A DNA stretch of 49,286 nt from Pseudomonadota bacterium (GTDB lineage Bacteria > Pseudomonadota > Gammaproteobacteria > Burkholderiales > Burkholderiaceae_C): contig JAKARB010000019.1 in NCBI GenBank assembly GCA_021819435.1, positions 1-49,286 on the forward strand. The letters are read 5' to 3'. The notes beneath the pieces were generated by a model, which saw nothing but the letters and a program-made list of their open reading frames with translations, was not told the origin of the DNA and did not search any database. Made by a program: the position numbers and the translations under genes. This document shows positions 8,208 through 18,222 of the stretch, piece after piece. The stretch's first letter is position 1; each line of letters begins with the position of its first letter.

Positions 8208-10304
8208 ATGAGCGCTTCCTACCAAGTCACCGACGGCGTGGCCGTCATCTCCCTGGAGAACCCTCCCGTCAACGGCCTCGGCCAGAGCACCCGCGCTGGC
8301 ATCGTCGACGGCATCCAGAAGGCCCAGGCCGACGCCGCTGTGCAGGCCGTGGTGATCATCGGCTCCGGCAAGGTGTTCTGCGGTGGCGCGGACATCCGCG
8401 AATTCGGCAGCCCCAAGGCCTTCGCCGAGCCCAACCTGCACGTCACCATCGAAGCGGTCGAGCGTTGCAGTAAACCCGTGGTGGCCGCCATCCACGGCGT
8501 GGCCATGGGCGGTGGGCTGGAGCTGGCGCTGGGTTGCCACTACCGTGTCGTCGCCAAGGGCACGCAGATCGCGCTGCCAGAGGTCAACATCGGCATCGTG
8601 CCGGGCGCCGGTGGCACGCAGCGCCTGCCGCGCGTGCTGGGCGTTGAAACCGCCTTGCAGATGATCACCACCGGCGCTTCGGTGCCTTCTGAAAAGCTGG
8701 CCGCCGCGCCCGGCCAGAAGCTCTTCGACAAGCTGGTCGATGGCGAGTTGCTGCCCGCCGCCATCGCCTTCGCCAAGGACGTGGCTGGCGTGCGCCCGCT
8801 CCCCTCCGTGCGTGAACTGAAGGTGGCCGCACCGGCCGATGCCGGCGCGTTCGACAAGGCCCGCGCCGAACTGGCCAAGAGCCGCAAGAACCTGATCGCC
8901 CCGCAGCGCTGCGTGGACTGCGTCGAAGCCGCCACCAAGCTGGACCTGGACGCCGGCATCGAGTTCGAACGCGAGGTGTTCGAAAGCCTGGTCACGGGCG
9001 ACCAGGCCCGCGCGCTGCGCCATGCCTTCTTCGGCGAGCGCGCCGCCAGCAAGATCCCCGACGTGCCGGCCGACACCCCGCTGCGCCCCATCAAGCAGGT
9101 GGCCGTGATCGGCGCCGGCACCATGGGCGGTGGCATCACCATGTGCTTCCTCAATGCCGGCATCCCCGTGATCCTGCTGGAGATGAAGCAAGAGGCCATC
9201 GACCGTGGCGTGGGCATCATCCGCAAGAACTACGAAGCGCAGGTCGCCAAGGGCAAGCTCGCGCAAGACAAGTACGAGCAGCGCATGGCCCTGCTCAAGA
9301 CCACGCTGAGCTACGAGGACATCGCCCAGGCCGACATGGTCATCGAAGCCGTGTTCGAGGACATGGGCGTGAAGTCGCAGGTGTTCACCAAGCTCGACAG
9401 CGTCATGAAGCAAGGCGCCATCCTGGCATCGAACACCTCGACGCTGGACGTGGACAAGATCGCTGAAGTGACGAAGCGCCCCGCCGATGTGGTGGGCCTG
9501 CACTTCTTCAGCCCGGCCAACGTGATGCGCCTGCTCGAAGTGGTGCGCAGCAAGCACACCGCCAAGGACGTGATGGCCACCGTGATGGCCGTGGCCAAGC
9601 AGATCAAGAAGGTGGCCGTGGTCTCGGGCGTGTGCGATGGCTTCATCGGCAACCGCATGTTCGAGCAGTACGTGCGCCAGGCCTTCTTCCTGGTCGAAGA
9701 GGGCGCCTCCGTTCAGCAAGTGGACAAGGCCGCCGAGGCCTTCGGTTTCGCCATGGGCCCCTTCCGCGTGGGCGACCTGGCCGGCAACGACATCGGCTTC
9801 GCCATCCGCAAGCGCCGCAGGCTCGAAAAGCCGGACGTGATCTACAGCAGCGTGGCCGACGCCATCTGCGAACTTGGCCGCTTCGGTCAGAAGGTGGGCA
9901 AGGGCTGGTACGACTACGAAGCAGGCAAGCGCGAGCCCATCCCCTCGGCCGAGGTGCAGGCCTGCATCGACAAGGTGCGCGCCGACAAGGGCCTCCAGCC
10001 CCGCCAGATCAGCGACGACGAGATCGTGCAGCGCCTGGTGCTGTCCATGACCAACGAAGGCGCCTTGATCCTGGAAGAAGGCATCGCCTCGAAGGCCTCG
10101 GACATCGACATGGTCTACCTCACGGGCTATGGCTTCCCGGTCTACCGTGGCGGCCCCATGCTGTACGCCGACATGCTGGGCCTGCCCAAGGTGATCGAGC
10201 TGATGAAGGGATTCGCGGCCAACCCGCATGGTGACCCGAAGTTCTGGACGCCCGCGCCGCTGCTGGCCAAGCTGGCCGCCGAAGGCAAGGGCTTCACCGG
10301 CTGA
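8208..10304 (+). CDS. bifunctional enoyl-CoA hydratase / 3-hydroxyacyl-CoA dehydrogenase (FadB/FadJ type)
   Basis: A fused beta-oxidation enzyme of 698 residues that hydrates trans-2-enoyl-CoA and then oxidises 3-hydroxyacyl-CoA with NAD. The N-terminal crotonase half has the oxyanion-hole segment SGKVFCGGADIREF and the catalytic region ALPEVNIGIVPGAGGTQRLP. The C-terminal half begins at the Rossmann motif VIGAGTMGGGI near residue 302, with the catalytic His in LHFFSPANVM and two C-terminal dehydrogenase domains. An in-frame ATG at 8163 exists, but the crotonase fold starts right after the ATG at 8208. It is followed 15 bases later by the acyl-CoA dehydrogenase, which supplies its enoyl substrate. 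Confidence 0.92.
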   Translation: MSASYQVTDGVAVISLENPPVNGLGQSTRAGIVDGIQKAQADAAVQAVVIIGSGKVFCGGADIREFGSPKAFAEPNLHVTIEAVERCSKPVVAAIHGVAMGGGLELALGCHYRVVAKGTQIALPEVNIGIVPGAGGTQRLPRVLGVETALQMITTGASVPSEKLAAAPGQKLFDKLVDGELLPAAIAFAKDVAGVRPLPSVRELKVAAPADAGAFDKARAELAKSRKNLIAPQRCVDCVEAATKLDLDAGIEFEREVFESLVTGDQARALRHAFFGERAASKIPDVPADTPLRPIKQVAVIGAGTMGGGITMCFLNAGIPVILLEMKQEAIDRGVGIIRKNYEAQVAKGKLAQDKYEQRMALLKTTLSYEDIAQADMVIEAVFEDMGVKSQVFTKLDSVMKQGAILASNTSTLDVDKIAEVTKRPADVVGLHFFSPANVMRLLEVVRSKHTAKDVMATVMAVAKQIKKVAVVSGVCDGFIGNRMFEQYVRQAFFLVEEGASVQQVDKAAEAFGFAMGPFRVGDLAGNDIGFAIRKRRRLEKPDVIYSSVADAICELGRFGQKVGKGWYDYEAGKREPIPSAEVQACIDKVRADKGLQPRQISDDEIVQRLVLSMTNEGALILEEGIASKASDIDMVYLTGYGFPVYRGGPMLYADMLGLPKVIELMKGFAANPHGDPKFWTPAPLLAKLAAEGKGFTG

Positions 10305-10319
10305 TCGCGGAAGGACACC

Positions 10320-12203
10320 ATGACCCACCGCGCCACCGTCGACTTCCTGCTGCACGACTGGCTCCAGGCCGAGGCGCTGTGCCAGCGCGAGCGCCACGCC
10401 GAGCACAGCCGCGAGACCTTCGACGCCGTGCTTGATTTGAGCGAGAAGATCGCCAACGAGCAGTTCGCGCCCATCAACCGCCTGACCGACGAGCACGAGC
10501 CCACCTTCGACGGCGTCACCGTGACGCTGCCGAAAGAAACGCCCGTGGCCATGGCCGCCTTCAACGAGGCGGGCCTGATGGCCGCCAGCAAGGACGCCGA
10601 ACTCGGCGGCATGCAACTGCCGACGGTGGTCGAGATCGCCTCGATGAGCTTCTTCTACAAGGCCAGTGTCTCGCTCGCCGCGTACCCGATGCTCACGCGT
10701 GGCAACGCCAACACCATCCTCGCGCACGGCACGCCCAAGCAGATCGAGGTGTTCGCCAAGGGCGGCTTCGAAGGCCGCACCTTCGGCACCATGTGCCTGA
10801 GCGAGCCGCAGGCCGGCTCCAGCCTGTCCGACATCGCCACGCGGGCCGTGCCCGACGTCAAGGGCGACGGCACGGGCGTGGACTGGAGCGAAGACCCGCT
10901 GGGCAAGCGCTACCGCCTCAAGGGCAACAAGATGTGGATCTCGGGCGGCGAGCACGAGATGGGCGACAACATCGTCCACCTCGTGTTGGCCAAGATCCCG
11001 GGACCGGACGGCAAGCCGGTGCCGGGTGTCAAGGGCATCTCGCTGTTCATCGTGCCGCGCAAGTTGGTGAAGGCCGATGGCTCGATCACGTCGCAGCGCA
11101 ACGACGTGGCCCTGGCCGGGCTCAACCACAAGTGCGGCTACCGTGGCACCGTCAACACCTTGCTGAACTTCGGCGAGGGCAAGTTCCCCCTCAACGGCGA
11201 AGCCGGCGCGGTGGGCTACCTCATCGGCAAGGAGGGCGAGGGCCTCAAGTGCATGTTCACGCTCATGAACGAGGCCCGCATCAGCGTGGGCCTGGGCGCG
11301 ACCATGCTGGGCTACGCCGGCTATGAATACTCGTTGCAATACGCGAAGGAGCGGCCGCAGGGCCGCCACATTCAGGCTGGCGGCGCCGGTGGCAAGGACC
11401 ACAACGCGCCGCAGGTTCCCATCATCGAGCACACCGATGTGAAGCGCATGCTGATGATGCAGAAGGCCATCGCCGAAGGCGGCCTGGCTCTGGGCCTGCT
11501 GTGCGCTCAACTGGTGGACGACCAGCACACCGGCAGCGGCGAGGAGGCCGAGAAGGCTGGTCTGCTGCTGGAGTTGCTCACCCCCATCGCCAAGAGCTGG
11601 CCCAGCGAATGGGCGCAGGAAGCCAACTCGCTGGCCATCCAGATCCTCGGCGGCTACGGCTACACGCGTGACTACCCGGTCGAGCAGTTCTGGCGCGACA
11701 ACCGCCTCAACATGATTCACGAAGGCACACACGGCATCCAGGGCCTGGACCTGCTGGGCCGCAAGGTGGTGATGAACGGCGGCAAGGCCCTGAGCGTGCT
11801 GGCCGAGCGCATCAGCGAAACCATTCAGAAGGCTGGCCACGTCGAAGGCCTGGCCGAGCACGCCAACGCGCTGGCGCAAGCGCTGCAGAAGGTGGGGGCC
11901 AGCACCAAGGCCGCCTGGTCCACCGGCATGCCCGAAGAGGCCCTGGCCAACGCCACGCCCTACCTGCAGGCCTTTGGCCACACCGTGCTGGCCTGGATCT
12001 GGCTGGAGCTGGGCCTGGCCGCCAAGGCCGCGCAGGCCCGTGGCCATTGGGACGCCTCGCCGCTGGGCGCCGGTTTCTTGAAGGGCAAGCTGGCCGCCAC
12101 CGATTACTTCTTCGCCTACGAGCTACCCAAGGTCGACGCGTGGTTGGGCGTGGTCTCGCGCCGCGACCTGACCTGCGCACGGGCCCAGGCCGACTGGTTT
12201 TGA
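10320..12203 (+). CDS. acyl-CoA dehydrogenase with C-terminal extension
   Basis: A flavoenzyme of 627 residues that oxidises acyl-CoA to trans-2-enoyl-CoA, passing electrons to ETF. The FAD-binding segment CLSEPQAGSSLSDI, the middle beta-domain (KGNKMWISGGEHEM), and the active-site Glu in IHEGTHGIQGLDLLGR are visible. It is longer than the usual 380 residues because of a roughly 130-residue C-terminal domain found in the large bacterial subgroup of this family. A GAAGGA ribosome-binding site precedes the ATG. It lies between the hydratase/dehydrogenase and the Dabb protein in one operon. Confidence 0.92.
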   Translation: MTHRATVDFLLHDWLQAEALCQRERHAEHSRETFDAVLDLSEKIANEQFAPINRLTDEHEPTFDGVTVTLPKETPVAMAAFNEAGLMAASKDAELGGMQLPTVVEIASMSFFYKASVSLAAYPMLTRGNANTILAHGTPKQIEVFAKGGFEGRTFGTMCLSEPQAGSSLSDIATRAVPDVKGDGTGVDWSEDPLGKRYRLKGNKMWISGGEHEMGDNIVHLVLAKIPGPDGKPVPGVKGISLFIVPRKLVKADGSITSQRNDVALAGLNHKCGYRGTVNTLLNFGEGKFPLNGEAGAVGYLIGKEGEGLKCMFTLMNEARISVGLGATMLGYAGYEYSLQYAKERPQGRHIQAGGAGGKDHNAPQVPIIEHTDVKRMLMMQKAIAEGGLALGLLCAQLVDDQHTGSGEEAEKAGLLLELLTPIAKSWPSEWAQEANSLAIQILGGYGYTRDYPVEQFWRDNRLNMIHEGTHGIQGLDLLGRKVVMNGGKALSVLAERISETIQKAGHVEGLAEHANALAQALQKVGASTKAAWSTGMPEEALANATPYLQAFGHTVLAWIWLELGLAAKAAQARGHWDASPLGAGFLKGKLAATDYFFAYELPKVDAWLGVVSRRDLTCARAQADWF

Positions 12204-12229
12204 TTCAACAAGAAAGCACCGAACCCACC

Positions 12230-12511
12230 ATGCTGCGACACATCGTCATGTGGACCCTCAAAGACCCGACCGATGCCCCGAAGGTCAAGGCCCTGCTCGA
12301 CAGCTGCAAGGGCCTGGTGCCCGGCATGCACGAGTTCGACGTCGGCATCAAGACCGAAGGCCTGGAGGCCAACTGCGACGTGGTCCTTGTTTCGACCTTC
12401 GAGGATGCCGCCGCGCTCGCCGCCTACGTGCCGCATCCGCACCACCAGGGTGTGGTCGCGCAGATCCGCCAGATGGCGGCCACGCGACACGTCCTCGACT
12501 ACCTCGTCTGA
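12230..12511 (+). CDS. Dabb (stress-responsive A/B barrel) family protein
   Basis: A small protein of 93 residues with the Dabb signature: MLRHIVMWTLKD at the start, a central GMHEFDVGI strand, and a His-Pro-His-His cluster near HPHHQGVV followed by the C-terminal strand. These dimeric alpha/beta barrels are found in stress responses and some catabolic clusters, but the biochemical role is often unknown. The start is fixed by the family N-terminus. It lies 26 bases after the acyl-CoA dehydrogenase and about 100 bases before the next SDR. Confidence 0.85.
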   Translation: MLRHIVMWTLKDPTDAPKVKALLDSCKGLVPGMHEFDVGIKTEGLEANCDVVLVSTFEDAAALAAYVPHPHHQGVVAQIRQMAATRHVLDYLV

Positions 12512-12608
12512 GCTTCGCGTCGGCGGCGTCCGCCGCGAAGCGCTCGCCGCACCGCGTTCGTCACACCTCGCCCGGCCACGGCCAGGGCGTTGCAGAAAGG
12601 CTGTTGCC

Positions 12609-13406
12609 ATGAGCACCCCTCGCATCGTTCAGCAACTCTTCGACCTCACCGGCAAGACGGCCTTGATCACCGGTGGCTCGCGCGGCCTGGGCCTGCAGAT
12701 GGCCCATGCGCTGGGCGAGGCCGGCGCCAAGGTGGTCATCAGTTCGCGCAAGGCCGCCGATCTGGAGCAGGCCGTGATGACCTTGCAAGATGCGGGCATC
12801 GACGCACGCTGGATCGCGGCGGATGCGGGCAAGCCGGAGGACATCCAGCGCCTGGCCGACGAGGCACTGGAGCGCGCGGGCGACATCGACATCCTCGTCA
12901 ACAACGCCGGTGCCACCTGGGGCGCGCCCGCCGCCGAATACCCGCTCGAAGCTTGGGACAAGGTGATGAACCTCAACGTGCGCGGCTACTTCCTGCTGTC
13001 GCAAGCCATCGCCCGGGCGAGCATGATCCCGCGCAAGCAGGGCCGCATCATCAACGTGGCTTCCATCGCGGGGCTGGGCGGCAACCACCCCTTCATGCAG
13101 ACCATCGCCTACAACACCAGCAAGGGCGCGGTGGTGAACTTCACGCGCGCGCTGGCCTGCGAGTGGGGGCACCTCGGCATCCGAGTCAACGCGATCGCGC
13201 CTGGCTTCTTCCCCAGCAAGATGACCGCTGGCACCCTGGCCGCCGTGGGTGAAGAGCGCCTGGCCGCCAGCGCCCCGCTGCAACGCCTGGGCGATGAGGA
13301 GGACCTCAAAGGCGCGACGCTGCTGTTCGCGTCCGAGGCGGGCAAGCACATCACCGGCCAGGTCCTGGCTGTCGATGGCGGCGTGAGCGCCGTGATCGGC
13401 GGCTGA
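12609..13406 (+). CDS. SDR family oxidoreductase
   Basis: A classical short-chain dehydrogenase of 265 residues. The coenzyme motif TGGSRGLG (TGxxxGxG) is near residue 21, NNAG near 100, the catalytic Ser in the VASIAG segment, and Tyr-x-x-x-Lys in YNTSKG; the C-terminal GQVLAVDGG is typical. R after the glycine-rich turn and SSRK after strand 2 suggest NADP(H) preference. It resembles gluconate 5-dehydrogenase and 3-oxoacyl reductase types. The context of fatty-acid oxidation favours a hydroxyacyl or alcohol substrate; this is inference. The upstream frame stays open, but the family N-terminus supports the ATG at 12609. Confidence 0.88.
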   Translation: MSTPRIVQQLFDLTGKTALITGGSRGLGLQMAHALGEAGAKVVISSRKAADLEQAVMTLQDAGIDARWIAADAGKPEDIQRLADEALERAGDIDILVNNAGATWGAPAAEYPLEAWDKVMNLNVRGYFLLSQAIARASMIPRKQGRIINVASIAGLGGNHPFMQTIAYNTSKGAVVNFTRALACEWGHLGIRVNAIAPGFFPSKMTAGTLAAVGEERLAASAPLQRLGDEEDLKGATLLFASEAGKHITGQVLAVDGGVSAVIGG

Positions 13407-13479
13407 GGTCCGCATCACCCTCCGCCGGTTGGGGTCGACCTTCAGCAGCCGGCTTCTTGGCAAACCAGGAGTCCATGAG

Positions 13480-14508
13480 ATGAGCCTGATCAATCACCAG
13501 ATCTTGCTGGCCTCGCGCCCCACGGCCGAGCCCACCGCTGGCAACTTCAAGCTGGTCGAAGCGTCCGTGCCCACGGCCGAGCAGCTCACCGACGGCCAGG
13601 TGCTCGTGCGCCACCATTACCTTTCGCTCGACCCCTACATGCGCGGCCGCATGAGCGACAGCAAAAGCTACGCCGAACCTCAACCCCTCGACGCCGTGAT
13701 GATCGGCGGCACGGTGGGCGAGGTCATCGCCAGCAAAAGCGCGCGCTACGCCGTGGGCGACCACGTCGTCGGCATGGGCGGCTGGCAGGAGTACAGCGTG
13801 GTCGACGCCAACCAGCGTGGCGCCCTCACCAAGGTCGACATCCGCCACATCCCGTTGTCGGCCTACCTCGGCTCGGTGGGCATGCCGGGCGTGACCGCCT
13901 GGTATGGCCTGATGAAGATCATCGCGCCCAAGGCCGGCGAGACCATCGTGGTCAGCGCCGCCAGCGGTGCGGTGGGCAGCGTGGTGGGCCAGTTGGCCAA
14001 GGTGCATGGCTGCCGCGTGGTGGGCATCGCCGGCGGGCCGGACAAGTGCCGCTACGTGACCGATGAACTCGGCTTCGACGCCTGCCTTGATCACAAGGCG
14101 CTGACCGACCTGCGCAGCTTCTCTTCCGCCTTGAAGCAGGCCGCGCCGAATGGCATCGACGGGTGCTTCGAGAACGTTGGCGGCATCGGCCTGGACGCCG
14201 TGATGCTGCGCATGAACGCCTTCGGTCGCATCGCCCTGTGCGGGATGATCGCCGGCTACAACGGCGAGCCGCTGGTGATGCAAAACCCCTCGCTGATCTT
14301 GATCAACCGTTTGAAGCTCGAAGGTTTCATCGTGAGCGAGCACCCGGAGGTGTGGCCCGAGGCCATGCAGGAGCTCGGCGGTCTGGTGGCGTCTGGCCGC
14401 ATGAAGTTCCGCGAGTCGGTGGCCCAGGGCCTCGCCAGCGCGCCAGAGGCTTTCCTGGGGTTGCTCAAGGGCCGCAACTTCGGCAAGCAACTGGTCAAGC
14501 TGATCTGA
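13480..14508 (+). CDS. NADP-dependent MDR-family oxidoreductase (CurA / leukotriene B4 dehydrogenase-like)
   Basis: A zinc-independent medium-chain reductase of 342 residues, predicted to reduce alpha,beta-unsaturated carbonyls with NADPH. The N-terminal catalytic domain contains LSLDPYMRGRMSD, the typical CurA/PTGR motif. The nucleotide-binding domain has SAASGAVGSVVGQLAK, then AGGPDKC. No structural zinc cysteines are visible. The start at 13480 has AGGAG about 8 bases upstream; an in-frame ATG at 13429 lacks a site. It is flanked by two SDR genes in the same direction. Confidence 0.88.
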   Translation: MSLINHQILLASRPTAEPTAGNFKLVEASVPTAEQLTDGQVLVRHHYLSLDPYMRGRMSDSKSYAEPQPLDAVMIGGTVGEVIASKSARYAVGDHVVGMGGWQEYSVVDANQRGALTKVDIRHIPLSAYLGSVGMPGVTAWYGLMKIIAPKAGETIVVSAASGAVGSVVGQLAKVHGCRVVGIAGGPDKCRYVTDELGFDACLDHKALTDLRSFSSALKQAAPNGIDGCFENVGGIGLDAVMLRMNAFGRIALCGMIAGYNGEPLVMQNPSLILINRLKLEGFIVSEHPEVWPEAMQELGGLVASGRMKFRESVAQGLASAPEAFLGLLKGRNFGKQLVKLI

Positions 14509-14530
14509 ACTTTTTCAAGAGGAGGCCGAC

Positions 14531-15460
14531 ATGCCTGCCCAACACCTCACCATCCGCCCCGGCCAGACGGCCGTCATCACTGGGTCCGCCAGCGGCTTCG
14601 GCCTGGAGTTGGCCCGCCTCGGCGCGAAAAAAGGCCTGAACCTCGTCATCACCGACGTGCAGCAGGACGCGCTCGACGAGGCCTACGCCGAGCTTTCGCA
14701 AGCCGGTGCGCAAGTGGCTGCCTTGCGTGGCGACGTTTCGCGCGCCGAGGACATCCAGGCCCTCGCCGACCTGTGCCTGGAACGCTTCGGCGTGCCGCAC
14801 ATCGTCATCAACAACGCTGGCGTGGCCCATGGCGGCCTGATCTGGGAGCACACCCAGCGCGACTGGGAATGGGTGCTGGGCGTGAACCTGTTCGGCGTGG
14901 TGCATGGCATGCGCGTGTTCACACCGCTGATGCTGGAGGCCGCGCGCAAGGACGCTTCATACCAGGGCCACATCGTCAACGTGGCCTCGATGGCCGGTCT
15001 GCTGAACTCACCCAACATGGGCGCCTACAACGTCAGCAAGCACGCGGTGGTGAGCCTGTCTGAGACGCTCTACCACGACTTGTCATTGGTGACGCAGCAG
15101 GTGCACGCTTCGGTGCTGTGTCCGTACTTCGTGCCAACTGGCATCCACCAATCTCACCGCAACCGGCCCAAGGAGCTGCGCAGCCCGGGCAAGCCCACGG
15201 CCAGCCAGATGATCGCGCAGGCGATGAGCACGAAGGCGGTCACGTCGGGCAAGGTGACGGCGGCGGACACGGCCCGGCTGGTGTTCGAGGCCATCGACCA
15301 GGGCAAGTTCTACGTCTACACGCACCCGCAGGCCTTGGGCATGGTGCAGACCCGGCTGGAAGACGTGGTGCAGGGGCGCAACCCGACGGATCCGTTCGCA
15401 GGCAAGCCGGAGATCGGCGAGCAGTTGAGGGCAGCTTTGAAACAGGCCTCCCAAGGTTGA
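14531..15460 (+). CDS. SDR family oxidoreductase
   Basis: A short-chain dehydrogenase of 309 residues, longer than the core fold by about 50 residues at the C-terminus. TGSASGFG is the coenzyme motif near residue 17, with NNAGVAHGG near 95, Ser in VASMAG and YNVSKH as the catalytic Tyr and Lys. A strong AAGAGGAGG site precedes the ATG. It is the last gene of the + strand catabolic block and converges with rapZ 64 bases later. The substrate is unknown. Confidence 0.87.
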   Translation: MPAQHLTIRPGQTAVITGSASGFGLELARLGAKKGLNLVITDVQQDALDEAYAELSQAGAQVAALRGDVSRAEDIQALADLCLERFGVPHIVINNAGVAHGGLIWEHTQRDWEWVLGVNLFGVVHGMRVFTPLMLEAARKDASYQGHIVNVASMAGLLNSPNMGAYNVSKHAVVSLSETLYHDLSLVTQQVHASVLCPYFVPTGIHQSHRNRPKELRSPGKPTASQMIAQAMSTKAVTSGKVTAADTARLVFEAIDQGKFYVYTHPQALGMVQTRLEDVVQGRNPTDPFAGKPEIGEQLRAALKQASQG

Positions 15461-15524
15461 TGCGTGCGGTGGGGGCTTGAGGGATGCCGCGCTGCCGTCA
15501 TGCTTGACAGCCCACGCCAGGGAA

Positions 15525-16463
15525 TCACTTCGCGTCCAGCTCCCGATGCCGGGCCAGCACCACGCCCCGCTGGGCGAAACGCTGCACCAGTTGCTCCACG
15601 CAGTACACCGAACGGTGCTGCCCACCCGTGCAGCCGATGGCCACCGTCACGTAGCTGCGCTGGTCACCTTCCAGCGCTGGCAGCCAGCGCAGCAGGAAGG
15701 CTTCGATCTGCGCGATCAACTCGGCCGATTCGGGCTGCTGCGCCAGGTACTCGATGACGGCCTGGTCCCGCCCCGTCAAGGGCTTGAGCTCCTTGATGTA
15801 GAAGGGGTTCGGCAACATGCGCACGTCGAAGACGAAGTCCGCGTCCATCGGCACGCCTTGCTTGAACGCGAAGGACTCGAAGACCAGCGTCAGCTTCGAA
15901 GGCGCGGCCTGCACGATGTTGCGGATCCAGGTGCGCAGTTGCGCCGGCCGCAGCAGCGAGGTGTCGATGACGGTGGAGACCTCACGCAAGGGGCTCAGCA
16001 GCTCGCGCTCGGTGCGGATCGCGTCGATCAGGACCTGGTCGGCCGTGGCCGTGAGGGTCGCGTCATGGTCGCTCGCGCGGCGGCGTGGCGTGTCGATGGC
16101 GGCGGCGGGCACGGCGCGCACTTGCGAAAGCGGGTGAGGGCGCCGGGTTTCCGAGAAGCGCCGTACCAGCGCGTCGGTGCTGGCGTCGAGGAACACAGAC
16201 CGCACCTTGTGCCCGTCCGTCTGCAACTGCTGCAGCATGGGCATGAGGTCGGGCAGCGAGTCGGCGCTGCGCACGTCCACCGAAACGGCCACGCGGCGGC
16301 GGCGGTCGGGGTCGCGTTGCACCTCGAGGTCGATCATGCCGCCCAGCAATTCGGGCGGCAGGTTGTCGACGCAGAAGTAGCCGGCGTCTTCCAGGGCGTT
16401 GAGCGCCACCGACTTGCCCGAGCCGGAGATGCCGGTCAGCAGCACGATGTCGAGCGTCTTCAT
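15525..16463 (-). CDS. rapZ: RNase adapter protein RapZ (YvcJ family P-loop protein)
   Basis: A P-loop protein of 312 residues, somewhat longer than the 284-residue enterobacterial protein. Walker A is GISGSGKS at residues 10-17, followed by the [14 protein letters not shown] motif; the C-terminal domain has [15 protein letters not shown], the conserved RNA/metabolite-binding region. In enterobacteria RapZ guides RNase E to the GlmZ small RNA and senses glucosamine-6-phosphate; in betaproteobacteria the role is less certain. A polar insert near residues 120-145 ([12 protein letters not shown]) is unusual. Its start overlaps the recN stop by four bases (ATGA). Confidence 0.93.
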   Translation of the reverse strand: MKTLDIVLLTGISGSGKSVALNALEDAGYFCVDNLPPELLGGMIDLEVQRDPDRRRRVAVSVDVRSADSLPDLMPMLQQLQTDGHKVRSVFLDASTDALVRRFSETRRPHPLSQVRAVPAAAIDTPRRRASDHDATLTATADQVLIDAIRTERELLSPLREVSTVIDTSLLRPAQLRTWIRNIVQAAPSKLTLVFESFAFKQGVPMDADFVFDVRMLPNPFYIKELKPLTGRDQAVIEYLAQQPESAELIAQIEAFLLRWLPALEGDQRSYVTVAIGCTGGQHRSVYCVEQLVQRFAQRGVVLARHRELDAK

Positions 16464-18217
16464 GCGGGTTCCTTGCGCGCCTTGGGGCGGGGGGCGTCGG
16501 CTTGAGCGGCACCTTGGGTGGTCGCTGCGGCGCGCGCGGTCTGCAGCATCACGCGGGCGTGGGCCAGGCTGGTGTCGCTGACCGCGCCGCCCAGCATGCG
16601 GGCCACCTCGGCTTCGCGCGCCTCGCCACTGACTTCGCCGATGCGGCTCGTGGTCTGCGCGCCTTGCAGCGACTTGGCCACCAGCAGGTGGTGGTGGGCG
16701 CAGGCGGCCACTTGCGCCAGGTGGGTGACGGCCAGCACCTGGCGGCCTTCCCGGGCTTCGCCCAGGCGCTGCATCAGGCGGCCCACGGTGTCGGCCACCG
16801 CGCCACCCACGCCGGAATCGATCTCGTCGAAGATCAAGGTCGCGACGCCTTGACCCTCGCTTTGCTGCGTGGTCGTCACGGCGATGGCCAGGGCCAGGCG
16901 CGAGAGTTCGCCGCCCGAAGCCACCTTGGCCAGCGGGCGAGGGGTGCTGCCGGCGTGGCCGGCCACCAGGAAGTCGATGGCCTCCAGGCCGCCGCTCTGG
17001 GGTTCGTCAACGGGCGAGAGCGCCACCTCGAAGCGGCCGCCCGCCATGCCCAGCTCCTGCATGGCGGCGCTCACCGCGTCGCTCAGGCGGGGGGCGGCTT
17101 GCTTGCGCTGCTTCGAGGCTTGTTGCGCCTGCTTGAGCCAAGCCGCATGGGCCTGGTCGGCGTGGCGCTCCAACGCGGCCAGGTCGGTGGCGGCGTCTAG
17201 CTCGGCGAGTTCGGCCTTCCAGCCCGCGAGCAGCTCGGGCAGCTCCGCGGGTGGGCGGCGGTGGCGGCGTGCCAGGCCCATCCAGGCCGAGACGCGGGCG
17301 TCCAGCTCACCCAGGCGCTGTGGGTCGAGCTCGGTGTGACCGAGCACGCCATGCAGGCTGTGGGCGGCGTCTTGCAGCTGGGCCTGCGCCTCGCGCAGCA
17401 CCTCCAGGGCGTTGCCCAGGCGGGGCTCGTAGCCCGCCACTTCTTCGAGGGCATCGATGGCGCGGGCGGCCAGGCCCTCGGCGTTGAGCTCGGCCTCGGC
17501 GACGGCGTCCAGCGCCAACTGGGCCGCATCCAGGATGGACTGGCCGTGGCTCAGCCGCGTGTGTTCGGCATTGAGCTCGTCCCACTCGCCGGCTTGCGGC
17601 GAGAGTTTGTCCAACTCGGCGATCTGCCATTGCAGGCGCTCGCGTTCGCGCTCCAGGTCCACCTGCTTCGCGCGGGCGTCCTGCAGGCGCTTGTGGGCTT
17701 CGCGGCGGGTCACCCAGGCCGCTTGCAGCGCGGCGGTGTCCACGCCGGCCTGCTCATCGACCAGTTCGCGCACGCTGTCGGGGCGGGTCAGGCTCTGCCA
17801 GGCGTGCTGGCCGTGGATGTCGACCAGGTGTTCGCCCAGTTCGCGCAACTGCGTGAGCGTGGCCGCGCCACCGTTGACCCACGCACGGCTCTTGCCCTGG
17901 GCGTCGACCACGCGGCGCAGCAGCAGGCTGCCGGTGTCCGTCCATTCGCTGGTGTCGAAGCCGGCCTCGTCCAGCCAGGGGCGCAGCCGGGCTGCCAGCG
18001 CAGGGGTGAGCTCGAACTCGGCGCTCAGGTCGGCGCGCGCGGCGCCTTCGCGCACCACGCCGGCATCGCCGCGGCTGCCCAGCGTCAGTTGCAGGGCGTC
18101 GATCAGGATGGACTTGCCGGCACCGGTCTCGCCGGTCAGCGCGGTGAAGCCGCTGTCCAGCTCGATGTCGAGTTCGGTGACGATGACGAAGTCACGCAGG
18201 CTCAGGCGGCGCAGCAT
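16460..18217 (-). CDS. recN: DNA repair protein RecN
   Basis: An SMC-like ATPase of 585 residues acting in double-strand break repair. Walker [10 protein letters not shown] lies at residues 28-36, a long alanine/leucine-rich coiled-coil-forming centre spans roughly 150-380, then the signature [13 protein letters not shown] and Walker [14 protein letters not shown]. The length is slightly above the usual 550-560. Five bases separate it from nadK and four bases overlap rapZ, so nadK-recN-rapZ form a tight operon on the minus strand. Confidence 0.95.
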   Translation of the reverse strand: MLRRLSLRDFVIVTELDIELDSGFTALTGETGAGKSILIDALQLTLGSRGDAGVVREGAARADLSAEFELTPALAARLRPWLDEAGFDTSEWTDTGSLLLRRVVDAQGKSRAWVNGGAATLTQLRELGEHLVDIHGQHAWQSLTRPDSVRELVDEQAGVDTAALQAAWVTRREAHKRLQDARAKQVDLERERERLQWQIAELDKLSPQAGEWDELNAEHTRLSHGQSILDAAQLALDAVAEAELNAEGLAARAIDALEEVAGYEPRLGNALEVLREAQAQLQDAAHSLHGVLGHTELDPQRLGELDARVSAWMGLARRHRRPPAELPELLAGWKAELAELDAATDLAALERHADQAHAAWLKQAQQASKQRKQAAPRLSDAVSAAMQELGMAGGRFEVALSPVDEPQSGGLEAIDFLVAGHAGSTPRPLAKVASGGELSRLALAIAVTTTQQSEGQGVATLIFDEIDSGVGGAVADTVGRLMQRLGEAREGRQVLAVTHLAQVAACAHHHLLVAKSLQGAQTTSRIGEVSGEAREAEVARMLGGAVSDTSLAHARVMLQTARAAATTQGAAQADAPRPKARKEPA

Positions 18218-18222
18218 GGCTC

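Noticed and set aside
8118..12047. A 1309-residue open frame on the minus strand opposite the beta-oxidation genes
   Set aside because: It is histidine- and glycine-rich low-information sequence, the usual antisense shadow of high-GC genes, and the plus strand carries clear enzyme families.
15492..15509. Terminator between the SDR gene and rapZ
   Set aside because: The hairpin GCCGTCA/TGACAGC has a mismatch or wobble and no T run on either strand.
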